The position numbers were made by a program, and so were the translations under genes. Positions 1 to 12,224 of a DNA stretch of 64,000 bases are shown one piece after another. The first letter of the stretch is position 1. Every line of letters starts with the position of its first letter. The stretch is from Acephala macrosclerotiorum (Eukaryota; Ascomycota; Leotiomycetes; Helotiales; Mollisiaceae), in contig MU119327.1 of assembly GCA_014904845.1 (NCBI GenBank), positions 82,427 through 146,426 on the forward strand, given 5' to 3'. The notes under the pieces are model-generated. The model was not told the DNA's origin. It saw only the letters and a program-made list of their open reading frames with translations, and did not search any database.

Positions 1-160
1 TGGCGTCGGAGACGTGCTCCGGATCCCAGGGTTCATCTTCAGTATCATTCTCCAAGTTCCTTGAGCCCTGCAACTCTGGGCAAGGTACGTTCCAAATAGC
101 GTGTCCGCTGATTTCCTGTTTCCCACGTATATTCTCTGGCGAGAGAGGGGGGGGGGGGGT
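1..160 (-). CDS. possible partial exon running off the window start
   Basis: On the minus strand, one frame is open from about 160 to the window edge. It reads as ordinary protein, with a proline/acidic stretch ending EDEPWDPEHVSDA. A polypyrimidine run (13 consecutive C on this strand) followed by CGCCAG lies just upstream, at about 140-159, and could be a 3' splice site. I do not recognise the product. It could equally be chance, because the whole evidence is about 45 codons. Confidence 0.25.
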
Positions 161-1054
161 ATATCTCCTAAGATATTCGATGGTTGTAAGCAGCAAGCAG
201 GCATGCCTGGGAGGAATGCTCCAGCGGTCCTGACATAAGCACTCCTTTCTGCTCGAACGATCCAATATGTCTAACAGCTCCTACATATCTTAGAAGTTAG
301 ACATATTAACATCAGATAAACTTCACAACAGCATTTACTTTCAATTGCGCTTTCAACCTTGCTTTCAACTTGGTCCGTTAGAGTTCCCAGACTTTGAGAA
401 CACATGATTGTCCCAGCTACTCAAAATCACTCACCAACATAATCCTACTTTCATCCCAACCTATCCATCCGAGACCCTGAAACGTCATCAACATCTCCTC
501 CACTGTCAACATCTCCTCCATCGCCAACCTTCCTTCCACTATCAACAAAATCCCCTCCATCGTGAACATCCCAACGTGGTCCTCCCCTCCTGACTTTCAC
601 CCACAAACACCCCCAAACTCCAGGATCAAACAAAGCGAAAGTCCTTTTAAAGCAGGATACATTGTTGTCCAAGGCCGGTTCTGGATCCAGTTCAGCTGCT
701 CGTCTTGGTGTTTGAGCTTGGGGTTGTAGAAAGAAGAAGGAGGAGGAATGCTAACTCTTTTGGAAACATCGTTTTGTAGGCGGTGGGAGGAGGCGAGGAG
801 TATGGGAGAGGTTGGGAGGTGAATTTAGGTGTTTGGGGTGTTTGAATGTGAGAATGTGAGGGCACGAAAGGAGGAGAGGCGGAGCGAGGTGCAGTGGGAG
901 GAACACTTGAATTCGAACGTCAGGATGGGAAACTAGGCAGGTGAATGTATGAAAGTGGGATGGTCATTCCGATTTTGCAAATGCCAGATCATAAAGTAAA
1001 CATTCTCTCAGCATGGGTATCATAGTTGCTGAATTGCGGAAGAGGTCTAGTCTG
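161..1054. other. intergenic region, no supported gene
   Basis: No convincing exon on either strand. The only structure is a short CT-rich direct repeat near 488-521. Purine-rich sequence at 730-900 lies downstream of the ASA1 stop codon. Confidence 0.5.
488..521. repeat. two-copy 18-nt direct repeat, CT-rich
   Basis: The unit TCAACATCTCCTCCA occurs at about 488 and again at about 506. Spacing is 18 nt with near-identical flanks. It is too short to assign a function. Confidence 0.55.
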
Positions 1055-2609
1055 CTAGTAGATATCCCACAGACTGACCTTCCCGTCTTTACTACCAACC
1101 GCAATCCAATGTGCTGTCTTAGCTTTCAGTAACCTCTCTTCCTTTACCGTCAAGGCTGTTGTTCTATTTACCAACTCCTTCCCTCCCTCATCTCCTTCCC
1201 TGGTTTCCTCTACCACGTCAGCAAAAGAAACGGCATAGCATCCCTCCTTATGCCACTTCAAGACAGCCAATTCTTTCATACCCTTTGAGCCATAGACTCT
1301 TACTCTGCTATCCCAACCCGCAGTAGCAAAGATCTTGCCATCATTCCTCATTCCCAGGCTCTGCTGTCCCGCATGTCCCGTCTTGAGGATCTTCAATGGT
1401 ACATCGTCGCCTGACTTGATCACCAACTCGTCTGAAGCTGGAATGGGATGTTTGGCAATAATAGCATCAGCCGAAGATGTTAGGTAGAAATCTTTTGTAG
1501 GAGAAACATCCAGAGAGAGGACCGGTTGGGTATGAACCTGAGTCTTGTAAAGTGCGTGCCATGTGTTGTCATAGTATTGGAAGACGATAGTATGCCCGCT
1601 CTCGTAGCCAGCGATGACGGTTAGGTACGAGGTCTGAGGATGGTGGAAGATGGAAAGAGCCATTATCATGCCGCCTTTGAAAGACTTTGGATTCGGGATA
1701 TTGTGGATCCGTTGACATGTCGGTAGTTGGAAGATGTCGACCTGTTGTGTGTCAGCAATTATCCAATGCTTATACGGATGGACGTACGGTTTCGGAGCTG
1801 AGAGTGTTTGGTACTGCTATTAACAACTCTTCTGCAGCTTCATCCTCTGATGCAGTTTTCGATACTTCCGTTTGTGCGAAGGAACAAAAGTTCATGGTAT
1901 TGACGTGCAGGATGTGCAGGAGCCATGGCTGCTTTCGTGGTTCTGGTGGGGTGTCCAATGGGAGGACCACGCTCATGGACGGTTCATCTCCCTCAGGGAG
2001 TTTCCATACGATGAGTCTGTTGTCTTTCCCATGTCTGTGATGGAATTAGAACAGAAAAGAGCAAATTCACAGCAAGATGCGCCACTTGGAGGATTGGTTC
2101 ATCAACTGGGGTTGATGCTTATGAGAAGATGTATGCTGATTTGTGATTTGCCCATTGTGACTGGTTCCAATTTCCCTAACAGCCAAGTACAATGCAACGT
2201 AGACATCAACTTAGATGATGTCTCCTTGAAATAGAACCAACATTTAAATGATGATTGATCAACTCCCTCAAAACAAAAAATAGCACCCACAGATAGATGA
2301 GGATTCAACAGGGTTAACAGAAAGAGCCACGCACGTGATAAGCTTCTCAGGCCCCCACGCATTGATCCCCAGGATGGATCCTTCATGGGCTCTCCAAACT
2401 GCCACTGGCCTCTTAGTTGCCAAACTCCACACCACGATCCATCCGTCCGAATCACCCGTCAGCAATCGAGTGTTCGAGCGTATAAAAGCCGTTATGGAGA
2501 TTTGAGAGCCATGACCACGCAGGATGTAAGCAGGTTGGGCAGGTGGTAGGGCCATTGCTTTCCTGTGATTTTCAGCACGGGAGTGATGGGTCGATCCCGT
2601 TCCTGTCAT
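1055..2609 (-). CDS. ASA1: ASTRA-associated protein 1, WD40 repeat protein
   Basis: Three exons (2609-2335, 2034-1788, 1741-1055) join in phase into 402 aa. Introns begin GTGCGT and GTACGT and end CAG. The N-terminus has the first WD repeat ([17 protein letters not shown], then [13 protein letters not shown]). The exon 1/2 join gives [17 protein letters not shown], the typical second blade of ASA1/GNB1L proteins. The C-terminal blades include [13 protein letters not shown] and a terminal [17 protein letters not shown]. The family acts with the ASTRA (Tel2/Tti/Tra1) chaperone assembly that matures PIKK kinases. The length matches fungal ASA1. The name rests on the order and wording of the repeats, and a generic WD40 protein is the alternative. 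Confidence 0.85.
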
Positions 2610-4694
2610 CTATCGATCGGGATAAAGATTCGCTAGTGATTATCAATGGCGTCTTGAGATTCCGGGGTTGTTGTTGTTAGCTGCTGCATCAGGCGTGCTG
2701 CCATGAATGTCTGCATGGAACTTGGACACCGCGAACTGCAAAGGTCCGAATAAGGTTGTGATCCAACGGGTTTGCATGCGTTATGCAGAGAGTCATGGCT
2801 GAATGCTATTCAGAGGTCTGCGTGCATTCTGGTGACGTTCGTGAGAGGTTGGATCTATTTTATGACACGGCTAAAGATTCCTTTGAAGATATTCGGTTGG
2901 TATGGTTATCTAAAATTCTAATTTTATTGCTCCTTCCCGTCCAAGGTCCTGGTAAGAAATCGCATTTACCCCTGTTCAATTTTGAAATACACGTGACTAG
3001 ACGTTAAAATTAACGCCGATGAATCTCCGTTGGAGGTTTCCCGCCTCATCTCGCTGCATGCCAGAAATGCATCACAGACAGACACCTTGACACCCTCACA
3101 CATCATGATAGGACCTTTGACGAGAGGCGCAGGGTGAACTGCAGGATGCAGATGCAAGAACCAGGTTGGAGTTTCGGCACATCAAGACCCCAAACCTCAG
3201 ATCATGCCAATGCTCCCTGAACCAGCGAATCGTTTGTCGGTGTAGAGCATTTGCAGCCTCGCGCAAGCCAAGCGGCTGCACTTGTCACCGTCGCACCGAA
3301 GCAGGACGTCTTACTGGTACAGCAGCAGGTCTTGGAACTCTAAGAACAATTAGACAGCTTGCTGCATCCCGTCGGTGTGCGATCGTGGCCCGTCTCGACT
3401 GTCAAAAACGCTCTTGATCGGCACGCCTCTGGCTGTTGAAATGCCTCCAGCTCGGTCGGAAACACCCCATCCGATGTGTCTCTCATACACGGCGAACAGA
3501 GCCCTGTTTGAGCACCATGGCTGTGCTAGAGGGTGGGAACACAGCATCCAGCATCACATCCAGCATCACATCCAGGATAGGTCGTCCCTGGTCAAGCTTT
3601 TCTCCTCAAAAGTCCCAGACCAATCACTTCCTACCGGCATTTTCAAGGCTTTGGATGCTGTACAGCTCCTGCGGCAGCTCTCTGACAGCCGCGAACAATT
3701 ATTCATGGAAACGCAATGGAACACTCGGGTAGAGTAGGAAGAACACTGGAACACCAGAAGCAAAAGTAGCAGTTACAGGGCAGCTTTGCGCAAGATCGAG
3801 ATTCGAGAAAGCTCTGACGGAATCATTAATTTATATCCCTGGCGAACAAGATCGACTCCATTCCGACTCAAGTCAATAGAACCGTTCAAGGCGCTGCACT
3901 TCCCGCTGATTAGATTGCCTCGGACGGGCTGGAGAGGAACGAGGCTTGAATTTAGATACGCCTCTGACGATTGCGCCGGGATTGGCCTCTCCAGTACACG
4001 GGATCGAGGTGGGATTGGAGATGTATGCCCTGAACCGAGGGCCTGGCCGCTGAAGAACATGAACAAGTGAACATCTCCCGCTGGGACGCGGTAATCGAAG
4101 CTGCACTAACAAAGCTCTCGAACCTCCTTTCCACATCCTCAGTCACATCTCCCAAAGCGTGCAAGTATCTTCTGTGCAACATTCCACCACGCCCCTGTCC
4201 TCCACACTTTCTCGTTCCTTATTACTAGCTCCGAAGCCTCCACCACAACACTCCAGACGAAACGCAACTCGAACCGGAAAGGCTGTGGAGCTCGTCGCGA
4301 TTGATTGACCAATATCAACTTCACTCCCTCGATACCAGCAATTATTTACGAATATTCGACAGCATATCCACAACTTTGCGCCCGCATAGAATTCGCCATC
4401 CATTGTTCTTGGCCCAAGGAGGTTTCAAGTCTTTTACCTAGGTCTCGCCCAAGTAGCGTTCGCCGGATCGTCGACCCTCCGCACACTTTCTTCTTAGATC
4501 AGATCATCTTGCGCCCTCTCGCGGAACTGTCTGCCATTGTTCCTACGAAATAATCCTTGGCTGTATGCTGCACCTCGAAAATTCCTTGTGAAAGCCAATG
4601 TCAGTAGCGGAAGGTCAAAGCATTCAACAAGTCAATTCCTGCGAGACATCGCAGAGTCTTCATCGTGGCGGCCTACGATAACCAAGGCTATCTC
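2610..4694. other. 2.1-kb spacer between ASA1 and the Zn2Cys6 gene
   Basis: Divergent promoter region. Short ORFs on both strands look non-coding: there are no family motifs, and they overlap each other in opposite directions. Sequence from about 4080 to 4690 is pyrimidine-rich and is probably the long 5' leader of the regulator downstream. A 12-nt tandem repeat lies at 3551-3574. Confidence 0.5.
3551..3574. repeat. 12-nt tandem repeat, two copies plus partial flanks
   Basis: The unit GCATCACATCCA is repeated head to tail at 3551 and 3563. A partial copy (CAGCATCCA) lies immediately upstream. Confidence 0.6.
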
Positions 4695-6992
4695 ATGCCG
4701 GGTTTTGACATCGAGTATCCTTCGCCACTATATTCGGCTTCAACGGCTTCGGATTTGACACCGGTTGGAGACCAGCAATTCTCTCCTTCGTCATACATCA
4801 GTGATATCAATCCACGGCCTGCAAAGAAGCAACGAATCGCCCCTCCCGTTACCTCGGTCAAAAAAGAGTCGAAGAAGAATACACAGATGACAGCGGAAAT
4901 TCCAGGCGGGGATGCGGTTGAGGGAGCTGCAAGCAAGCCGAAGCGTGTGAGGACCGGTTGCTTGACATGCCGTGAGAGGTATGCATTGCATGGTCCATTG
5001 GTTGGCAGGTCTAACAAATTGCAGACATCTGAAGTGCGATGAGGGGCTCCCACATTGTCAAAATTGTCGAAAGTCAAGTCGAGTTTGCAAGAGAGGTGTC
5101 CGTCTGAACTTTATCGATACTACCGTCAAGAGTCCGCCAATAATTCCACCCACGGCCGACTGGAAAGGTACGAACACTCTGCTTTCGTCTCTACATATGC
5201 TAATTTGTCTAGTAAAATTTCAAGATGAGTCCCGCGAGATTGCATCCGAGTATAAGGGGGGTTTGGGACGGTATGCACACCTGGATCAGACGATTACCCC
5301 TCCTCGAGAGACGCAGATAGAATTTCCTGTCCGACCTATGATCGTCGAAGCCATGGATGACAGCAATGCATTACCTCCGATACAGACAGGTGGATATTCG
5401 GACAATGGACTTGGGATGAAGCAGGAATATTCTCATTCAAGACAAGCCAGTCGGCACCACTCCCATGCGGGAAGCGAGATCTCTTTCCTTACCGCTCCTA
5501 CGGCCGCCACGTATAGCAACGACAGTCCATTAACTCCGCCAAACGAGTCTCGGCGGTATCTCAATACGCCCGAAGAAGTTCTATTCATGCAAGTCTTCGT
5601 CGAGGAGGTCGGCTTGTGGATGGACAGTATGGATCCGCAAAAGCACTTTTCGAGACTTCTTCCTTTTCACGCCCTTTCCGAACCTATGCTTCTTAATGCA
5701 TTCCTTGCATGTGGAGCTCGTCATCTCACTTTGGTCAATCCTATATATCACGAAGACAAGGCCCTTTTCTACTACGACACCGCTACGACCCAACTTCTCC
5801 GGTCTTTACAAAACCCTGACAGGGATACAGTATGCTGCGCGACTACAGCTGTTATCTTAAATGTCTACGAAATTATGTCTGAACGAGCTATGCAACGGAT
5901 GAACCACATTGCAGGTGCTCGGGCGCTAATCAAAGAATGTGGATGGAATGCAAGAAGCACCGGAGTAGGTGCTGCTTGTTTCTGGTTGAATGTTGGCATG
6001 GAGCTTCTAAGTTGTCTACATTTCAACTGGCAAGTTGCCTGGGAACCAGATCAATGGGGCCTGGATATGAACTTCCAACAAGAGACCGAATCCGGGAAAG
6101 AGGAGATCTGGGTTTATCGAATGCTATATATTGTGGGTAAGATCGCCAACTTCAGAGCATCGATACCACGATTCCAAGAGGCATCACCACACGACGAGCA
6201 GATTCGCCTCCAGACCAGATACGCCGAGTGGCAGCGATTGAAAGGCCTGTGTGACAGCTGGAATGAGACAATCCCTCGAACGATGCAACCAATGGGATAC
6301 CTGCATCCTTCTCAGACGAGCTCGAAATCCGCCTTTCCAGAAGTTTGGTGTGTCTCGAAATAGCAAAAACTCATCCAAAATCCATACTAATCAAATGCAG
6401 GCTTATCAAACGTGCCACAATCGTCGGTCGTCTGTTCTACCACACCGCTATGTGTCTCCTAGCACAAATTAACCCTTTACTCTCAAAAGATACAGAGGAA
6501 ATGAATAGGATCCAAATGCAACATGCCCACCTCATCTGTGGAATCGTCGCACACGTCAAAGACCGAGGCGTTGCAAGCGTCGCCCTCCGCTCCCTCGCCA
6601 TCGCCGCCGAATGCCTAATCGTCCGTCGAGAACAAGAAGAAGTCCTCGAAATCTTCGAGAAGATCCGAAAAGAAACAGGCTGGAAAGTCGGGTTTCTGAA
6701 TAAAGAGCTCCGTGCGAAATGGGGATGGCAGCACGAGGATGCACAGCAGAATTTGATTGCACAGCAATCTTCTGGTAGCTCGTTGGGAAACTTCTTTCCG
6801 AGCACGACGCAAGGCTCGAATTCTGGGAGTAGTTTGCCGCCGGCGCCGCCGCAGCCGAGACCGAGCGCGATGCCCAGTGGGATTTTGAATCCGTTGTTGA
6901 AGACGGCAGATTTTTCGTTGCCGAATCATCCGTATCAGCAGTATTATCAGCCGCCGAATCATCACAATTCTTTTGCTCATAGCTATATATGA
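4695..6992 (+). CDS. Zn2Cys6 transcription factor with fungal-specific TF domain
   Basis: Four exons (4695-4978, 5025-5167, 5213-6347, 6401-6992) give 717 aa. Intron 1 splits the zinc cluster: GCLTCRER joins HLKCDEGLPHCQNC, then KSSRVCKRG, giving the six cysteines of a Zn2Cys6 binuclear cluster at about residues 80-110. A basic segment (RPAKKQR) precedes it. The rest is a helical fungal-specific regulatory domain, roughly residues 240-580, for example FLACGARHLTLVNPIYHEDKA. The tail is Pro/Gln/Asn-rich. The start is uncertain: the frame is open from 4608 but its first ATG is 4695, so a short upstream exon may exist. The DNA target and pathway cannot be told. The upstream spacer is long, as is common for regulators. 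Confidence 0.87.
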
Positions 6993-7897
6993 GCTACTTG
7001 CGGAACCTTTTACTGACTATAGCGAGCCTCGGCTTTGCTTTGGGTTTTGGACGAGCTCTAGAGAAAACAGGCTCTGAGCTTTGGGGTCTGGGAGCCAAAT
7101 CATCCTTGAGGAGATGAAGGGACACGAATCACGAAGTACATGATACCCTTCATCTTTCATACCTTTGGTTTGGTCAATATGGGAATTGCATATGTGTGGA
7201 TATCATGAGAGCAAAGAAGCATGGAGTTCTGGTCTGGCCAGTCTGATCTGGGGTTACATCAAGACTGGATTGCATTGTTGGCTTGGTCGGTACTCGCTGG
7301 AAGCAAGTTTGTACGTTGACTTGCATGTTGAATGCTGGTCTCACAGTGGCTTGGGCTGGCTCTGTGTAGCAATGCCCAAGCCTCTGAAAAGAAATGATAA
7401 TGTATGAATCACGAACATCTGCACAAGTTCACGAATTCATTGTTCGAGATCCCGATTTTGGTTTGCTTCCTTTTGGACCCTGTGTCTCACTATGCCAGGG
7501 ACTTCGGTTATTCTTGTCCTTTTCTTGCCCGTTGAGAACAAAAGCAAGACGGTGGCTTGAGATCTGATGCAATGGCTCAATCCTGCATCCTTTTCCTGAG
7601 ACAGGTGCTCGCCCGTGATTCGGATTCGAGGTCTTTGATGCACGAGCAAGTCTAGGAGGATTGTTCGGGTCATGGCCGGATCTGCCAGCTTCCTGCTGAA
7701 TCTAAAAGCCTCGTTTGTTTCAGTCCTCGTGCGCGGGGTTGGTCTCCTCTTTGAATCTTGATTTGTTCTTCCGAGAATCTCGAATGGAGATCTGATAAGA
7801 TGGCCAGGTTTGCCAGATGTATTTCTATCTCATGGGTGAAAAGGCCGTAGACTTTAGTTCTTGGTTTGAGTTGGGTATTCCGTTTGTCGAAAGCCAT
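6993..7897. other. convergent spacer, no supported gene
   Basis: Lies between the 3' ends of the Zn2Cys6 gene (+) and POP4 (-). Short ORFs on both strands have no recognisable content. It probably holds the two 3' UTRs. Confidence 0.5.
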
Positions 7898-8644
7898 TCA
7901 GAGATCCGGCAGAAAGTGCGTCTTGAACTTCCTGTTCGCCCTATCCGTAGCCCGATACTGGAACTGATTCCCATGCAATTCAAATACCACATCCCTCACG
8001 TTCCTCACCCCCTTCTCCCCTTCTTTCTTATCCCCTCCACCATCCTCCCCACCTTCCCCAACCACAGCCTCCTCCCTCTTCGGCCTCGGGACCCTAACCC
8101 TAAAAACTGTCCCCTCCTTTGGTAAACTCTTAACCTTATCTCCCTTCGTGACAACTACAAAAACACCCTTCGAATCTCTAACCACAATCCCCTTAACCCC
8201 AACTCGAGAAACGCATCTACTTCTCACCACCTCAATCTCCGCACCGTGGAAATCCGCGCTGCAGATCTTTGCAGCTTCTCCCTGGCCTAGACATCTTTCC
8301 TCATCCCCTTCGAAGAGAATCTCTTGCATATATCCCACCCAGAGCTTATGTAGTCCGAGATAAAGGGTGTATTTTTGCGAAGAGGAGGGGATGTCGTAGA
8401 GGCATAGAGAGCGTTTCTGACGAGCGGATAGGGGGCGGGGCTTTTGTTTCTTTCGAAGATCGGTAACGGCACGTAGGCGTGCAGCTCGACGCTGTAGTTG
8501 AGGGTTTGGTTCGGTTGGTTTGAGGTGGAGGGGACGGGACTTTATTTTCTCGGTGTAAATTTTTGTTGCTGTGTCCGGGGAGTAGGCGCGGCGGAGGAGG
8601 GATAGGGGAAGATTTGGATCTGAAGGGGCGATTGGTTTGTTCAT
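7898..8644 (-). CDS. POP4: RNase P/MRP protein subunit Pop4 (Rpp29)
   Basis: Intronless 248-aa ORF. The C-terminal half matches the Rpp29/UPF0086 Sm-like barrel: KLWVGYMQEIL, then SADFHGAEIEVVRSRC, VGVKGIVVRDSKGVFVVVT, and a closing strand VVFELHGNQFQYRATDR. The RATDR(A)NRKFK ending is characteristic. The N-terminus is basic (ARLRAVTDLRKKQK). A low-complexity Gly/Glu/Lys insert sits between the last strands (about residues 190-215), as in some fungal orthologues. The protein is part of nuclear RNase P (tRNA 5' maturation) and RNase MRP (pre-rRNA cleavage). It is divergent from the acyltransferase gene across 282 bp, so the two probably share a promoter region. Confidence 0.9.
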   Translation of the reverse strand: MNKPIAPSDPNLPLSLLRRAYSPDTATKIYTEKIKSRPLHLKPTEPNPQLQRRAARLRAVTDLRKKQKPRPLSARQKRSLCLYDIPSSSQKYTLYLGLHKLWVGYMQEILFEGDEERCLGQGEAAKICSADFHGAEIEVVRSRCVSRVGVKGIVVRDSKGVFVVVTKGDKVKSLPKEGTVFRVRVPRPKREEAVVGEGGEDGGGDKKEGEKGVRNVRDVVFELHGNQFQYRATDRANRKFKTHFLPDL

Positions 8645-8926
8645 CGTGAAGTTGTCGTGGGTTGTGAGTTAGATGGAGCTGTGAGGTGGGATGGGATGGA
8701 GGGGAGCTTTCACATGCTGAGATCTAAAAAATTTAGCGTGCGGCTTGTTCCGAAGATCCCCCAGATTCTGGGCATTGTCCATGCCGAGGCGAGCCACCCC
8801 AGCTTTTCTCATGTCCCTCTTCTACGGGTACAACATTCGACACAACGACGTCGCTATGATTCTGCTACGAATTCCTTTGACTCTGAAGATATAAAGAAAT
8901 AGATTTCGCTTACGAAACAAGACGAG

Positions 8927-11529
8927 ATGGCAGACTCACATTCGCCGCGTACCTCGGCACCGGATTTGGAGATTTTGGGGGATCAGGTTACGCTGCATCC
9001 GAGTGGTTACATTGAGCCTCCTGAACGACAACGGGGTGGTGGGGATAAGGAGAGGAACTTGGTGGAGCATATGGCGAGGTTTAGGAGTAGTCCTTTAGAG
9101 TATGTACTCCTAGCTATTGTTGAAGAATCGGAGAGTAATTGTGTACAGGTTTCTCAGAGAAGTTTCACTCCATGTCTCTGGAACTGGATGGCGCGCGTAC
9201 GATCATTTTATCGGACAGCCTATTTTCTATCCTGGGTTTTCGGAGAATATGGCGCAGGCTGTGCTTTCGACTCCTATTTTGCAGAAACGAATAACGGAAT
9301 TGGCGGAGAAGAGGATAGCGGTCGAAGAGCGACAAGGACTGTTGAATACGGAGGACTCATTATATGCCGCAAAACGAAGCCAAAGGGAACAAGTCATTGA
9401 ACAAAGTCTCCAGGAGCTATGCGAGAAGTTGACAGGGGATATGATTTGCAAGATGGAAAGTCGACCATTTATAAGAGGGGCATATTACCTTTGCACACAG
9501 CTTTTGACGAGAGCATATCATCAGGGAATACATGTCTCGAGTGAGGAAGTTATTAGGCTGCGGACTGTTGCGGAGAAGGCGGAAAAGAATAAGCAGAGCA
9601 TCATTTTTCTGCCGTGTCATAGGAGTCATGTCGATTATGTCTCTTTGCAACTTATTTGCTATAGATTGGGCTTGGCATTGCCTACGGTGGTGGCCGGGGA
9701 TAATCTGAACTTCCCTGCAGTGGGAAGCTTCTTGCAACATGCTGGTAGGTGACAATCTCTGAGTGAAACAGAGACACTCTAACTTCAGTAGGGGCTATGT
9801 GGATTAGACGGAGCTTCGGTGACGATGTGCTATATACGACGCTTGTGCAGTCGTACATTGATACTCTCTTACAAGGAGGATTCAATTTTGAATGTTTCGT
9901 AGAGGGAGGAAGGTCAAGAACTGGAAAATTGTTACCTCCCAAGTTCGGCATTTTGGGCTTCATTCTAGACAGCATTCTATCTGGCCGGGTCCAAGATGCT
10001 ATTATATGTCCCGTTAGTACTCAGTATGACAAGGTCATTGAGACTGAAGGCTATGTCACCGAATTACTTGGTGTTCCAAAGAAGAAGGAAAATTTGGCGG
10101 ATTTCTTATCCGCGTCTTCAGTACTCTCATTGAAGCTTGGGAGAGTGGATGTCAGATTCCATGAACCTTGGAGTCTACGAGAGTTCATCCAAGAGCAGCA
10201 ATCAAGGACCACCGGCATTCCAAAGTCAATGGATATGAAGAGTATCACGGATCCCGCCACGAGACAGAAGTTGCTTCGAACATTGGGCTACAAAGTTCTT
10301 TCAGACATCAACGCAGTATCGGTGGTTATGCCTACAGCGCTGATTGGAACTGTACTTCTGACATTGAGAGGAAGAGGCGTTGGAAAAACAGAATTGATAC
10401 GACGAGTCGAATGGCTCAGCGATCGTGTCAGGTCAAAAGGTGGTCGAGTTGCACATTTCGGTAATTCGCCGACCTCGGTGGTCATCGAGCGCGGTCTCGA
10501 CGTCCTTGGCAAAGACCTTGTCGGTGTAGTGGAAGGTCTGCCAGAACGAACGTACTACGCTGTGGACCGTTTCCAGTTGTCGTTCTACCGGAACATGATA
10601 ATCCACCTTTTCATCACCGAAGCACTAGTCAGCGCGAGTCTATACACTCGAGTCAAGCGAGGTGGTGGACCAGACAACCAGAGAGTGTCGTACGAAGAGC
10701 TTCGAGAGCAGGTGTTATTCTTATCCCAGCTGTTCAGGGGGGAATTCATCTACCCCACCGATGGTCTTGAAGTGAACTTGGATAACACACTCCGAGCACT
10801 AGAGGCAGACAAAATCATCGAGCTTTCTCGAGATGGCGAAGGCAAGATCACAGCAGTCGGCCTAGCTGACGCAGAACGCGCTGCAGGACGAGAGAATTAC
10901 GACTTCTACTGCTTCCTGATCTGGCCGTTCGTCGAAGCATTCTGGCTCGCAGGCGTTGCGATGATGGGTCTCACACCTCCTCTTAACTACCAAGGAGATG
11001 GCTGGCTAGACGTCAAGAAATGTCAAGATAGCGCACAACTAGTAACTATCCTCCCGCTTTCCCAACACACTCTTTTCTAACATATCCCTAGCTTGGCAAA
11101 ACCCTCTACCATCAAGGCGACCTCTCCTACTTCGAAGCCGTCAACAAAGAAACCCTCAAAAACGCCTGGACCCGCTTTGAAGAAGAAGGCGTCCTAATCG
11201 TCGCCAAATCCCGCAACACGAAAATCCAACCCCGAGCAAAACTCGATCCGAACTGGTCACCAGCTCGTAATCCTCAAACCGGCCATATCGTGCCCGAAGG
11301 TCGATTATGGGATTTCATAGAGAAGATTGCGCAGAGTAGGAGAGAGGGGAAGAATAGGAGGGATGGAGCGACGGTTAGTACGAGGGTGTTGAGACATACG
11401 GAGACGATTGGAGAGACGTTGTTTAAGGTTGGTGTTGGGGAGGGGGAGGGCATGAGTGAGGAGGATAAGGTGCTGTTGAAGAAGCAGCAGAGGAGGAGGT
11501 TGGCGATGCAGGCTAGGGCGCATTTGTGA
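8927..11529 (+). CDS. glycerol-3-phosphate / dihydroxyacetone-phosphate acyltransferase, PlsB/GNPAT type
   Basis: Four exons (8927-9099, 9149-9744, 9792-11041, 11092-11529) give 818 aa. The acyltransferase core has block I LPCHRSHVDYVSL (catalytic HxxxxD), block II DDVLYTT within GAMWIRRSFGDD, block III FVEGGRSRTGK, and block IV ICPVSTQYDKV. This order is that of the GPAT/DHAPAT family, which makes the first acylated glycerolipid intermediate from G3P or DHAP. A Val-rich hydrophobic stretch, VSVVMPTALIGTVLL, follows the core. The last three residues are AHL, which fits the peroxisomal PTS1 pattern [SAC]-[KRH]-[LM], as in human GNPAT (AKL). This favours a peroxisomal DHAP enzyme, but substrate choice is inference. 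The upstream neighbour is divergent POP4. Confidence 0.88.
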
Positions 11530-12193
11530 TGAGTTAGATGTATTTATCTGTATGTGTATTGATACCACGCTTATGAAGAGCTTGTCAACAGGTAGACGAA
11601 CAACGAAGCGAATGGAGCGATTATCTACTGAGCACAGCCGAAGAATTTCTCCTGAGCCCGAGCCGAACCTGGCCCCACTTTACGAGCTTGGGAAGCGAAA
11701 TGGCATGTATAGATTTAAATAAGCACCCTTTTCAACATCAATCCGTCTAGGCCACTAAGTCGGACGTGGCCATTCGAATTAGGCGGATTGTATCGCATAC
11801 GAAAACACATAAAAAACGAATCTATATGATCAGTTTCCTGCTGTTGCCATCTCTCCCCACGCTTGAAACACAGCGTGCGAAGAGTGGTTAAGGTTTTTGC
11901 TTCTTTTTCTGTTTCTTTGTTTTCTTTGAGCGCGGCTAGAGCTTGCCGTGATTCTTTACGATTGTTTTTCTTATGGAATTCTCTTGCGGAATTTGGTTAC
12001 AGTTTGATTTTTTGGCGGGATTTTTTCGGGACTTTGGACAGAGGAAAAGGGGGTGGGTCTAAGCGAGCGAGCTCCCATGAGCGGGGAAGCGCTTGGGGTT
12101 GAGGAGATGGAGAAGCGGACCCTTTCTCGGAAAACGGGAGCTCTAGGGTGAACAGCCTCTTTGTTAAAGCTCGCGGCATCGGGCTCATATTTG

Positions 12194-12224
<31 letters not shown>

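Noticed and set aside
8092..8103. CCCTAACCCTAA, two telomere-type units
   Set aside because: Lies inside the POP4 coding region and encodes normal residues of it. Two units are within chance.
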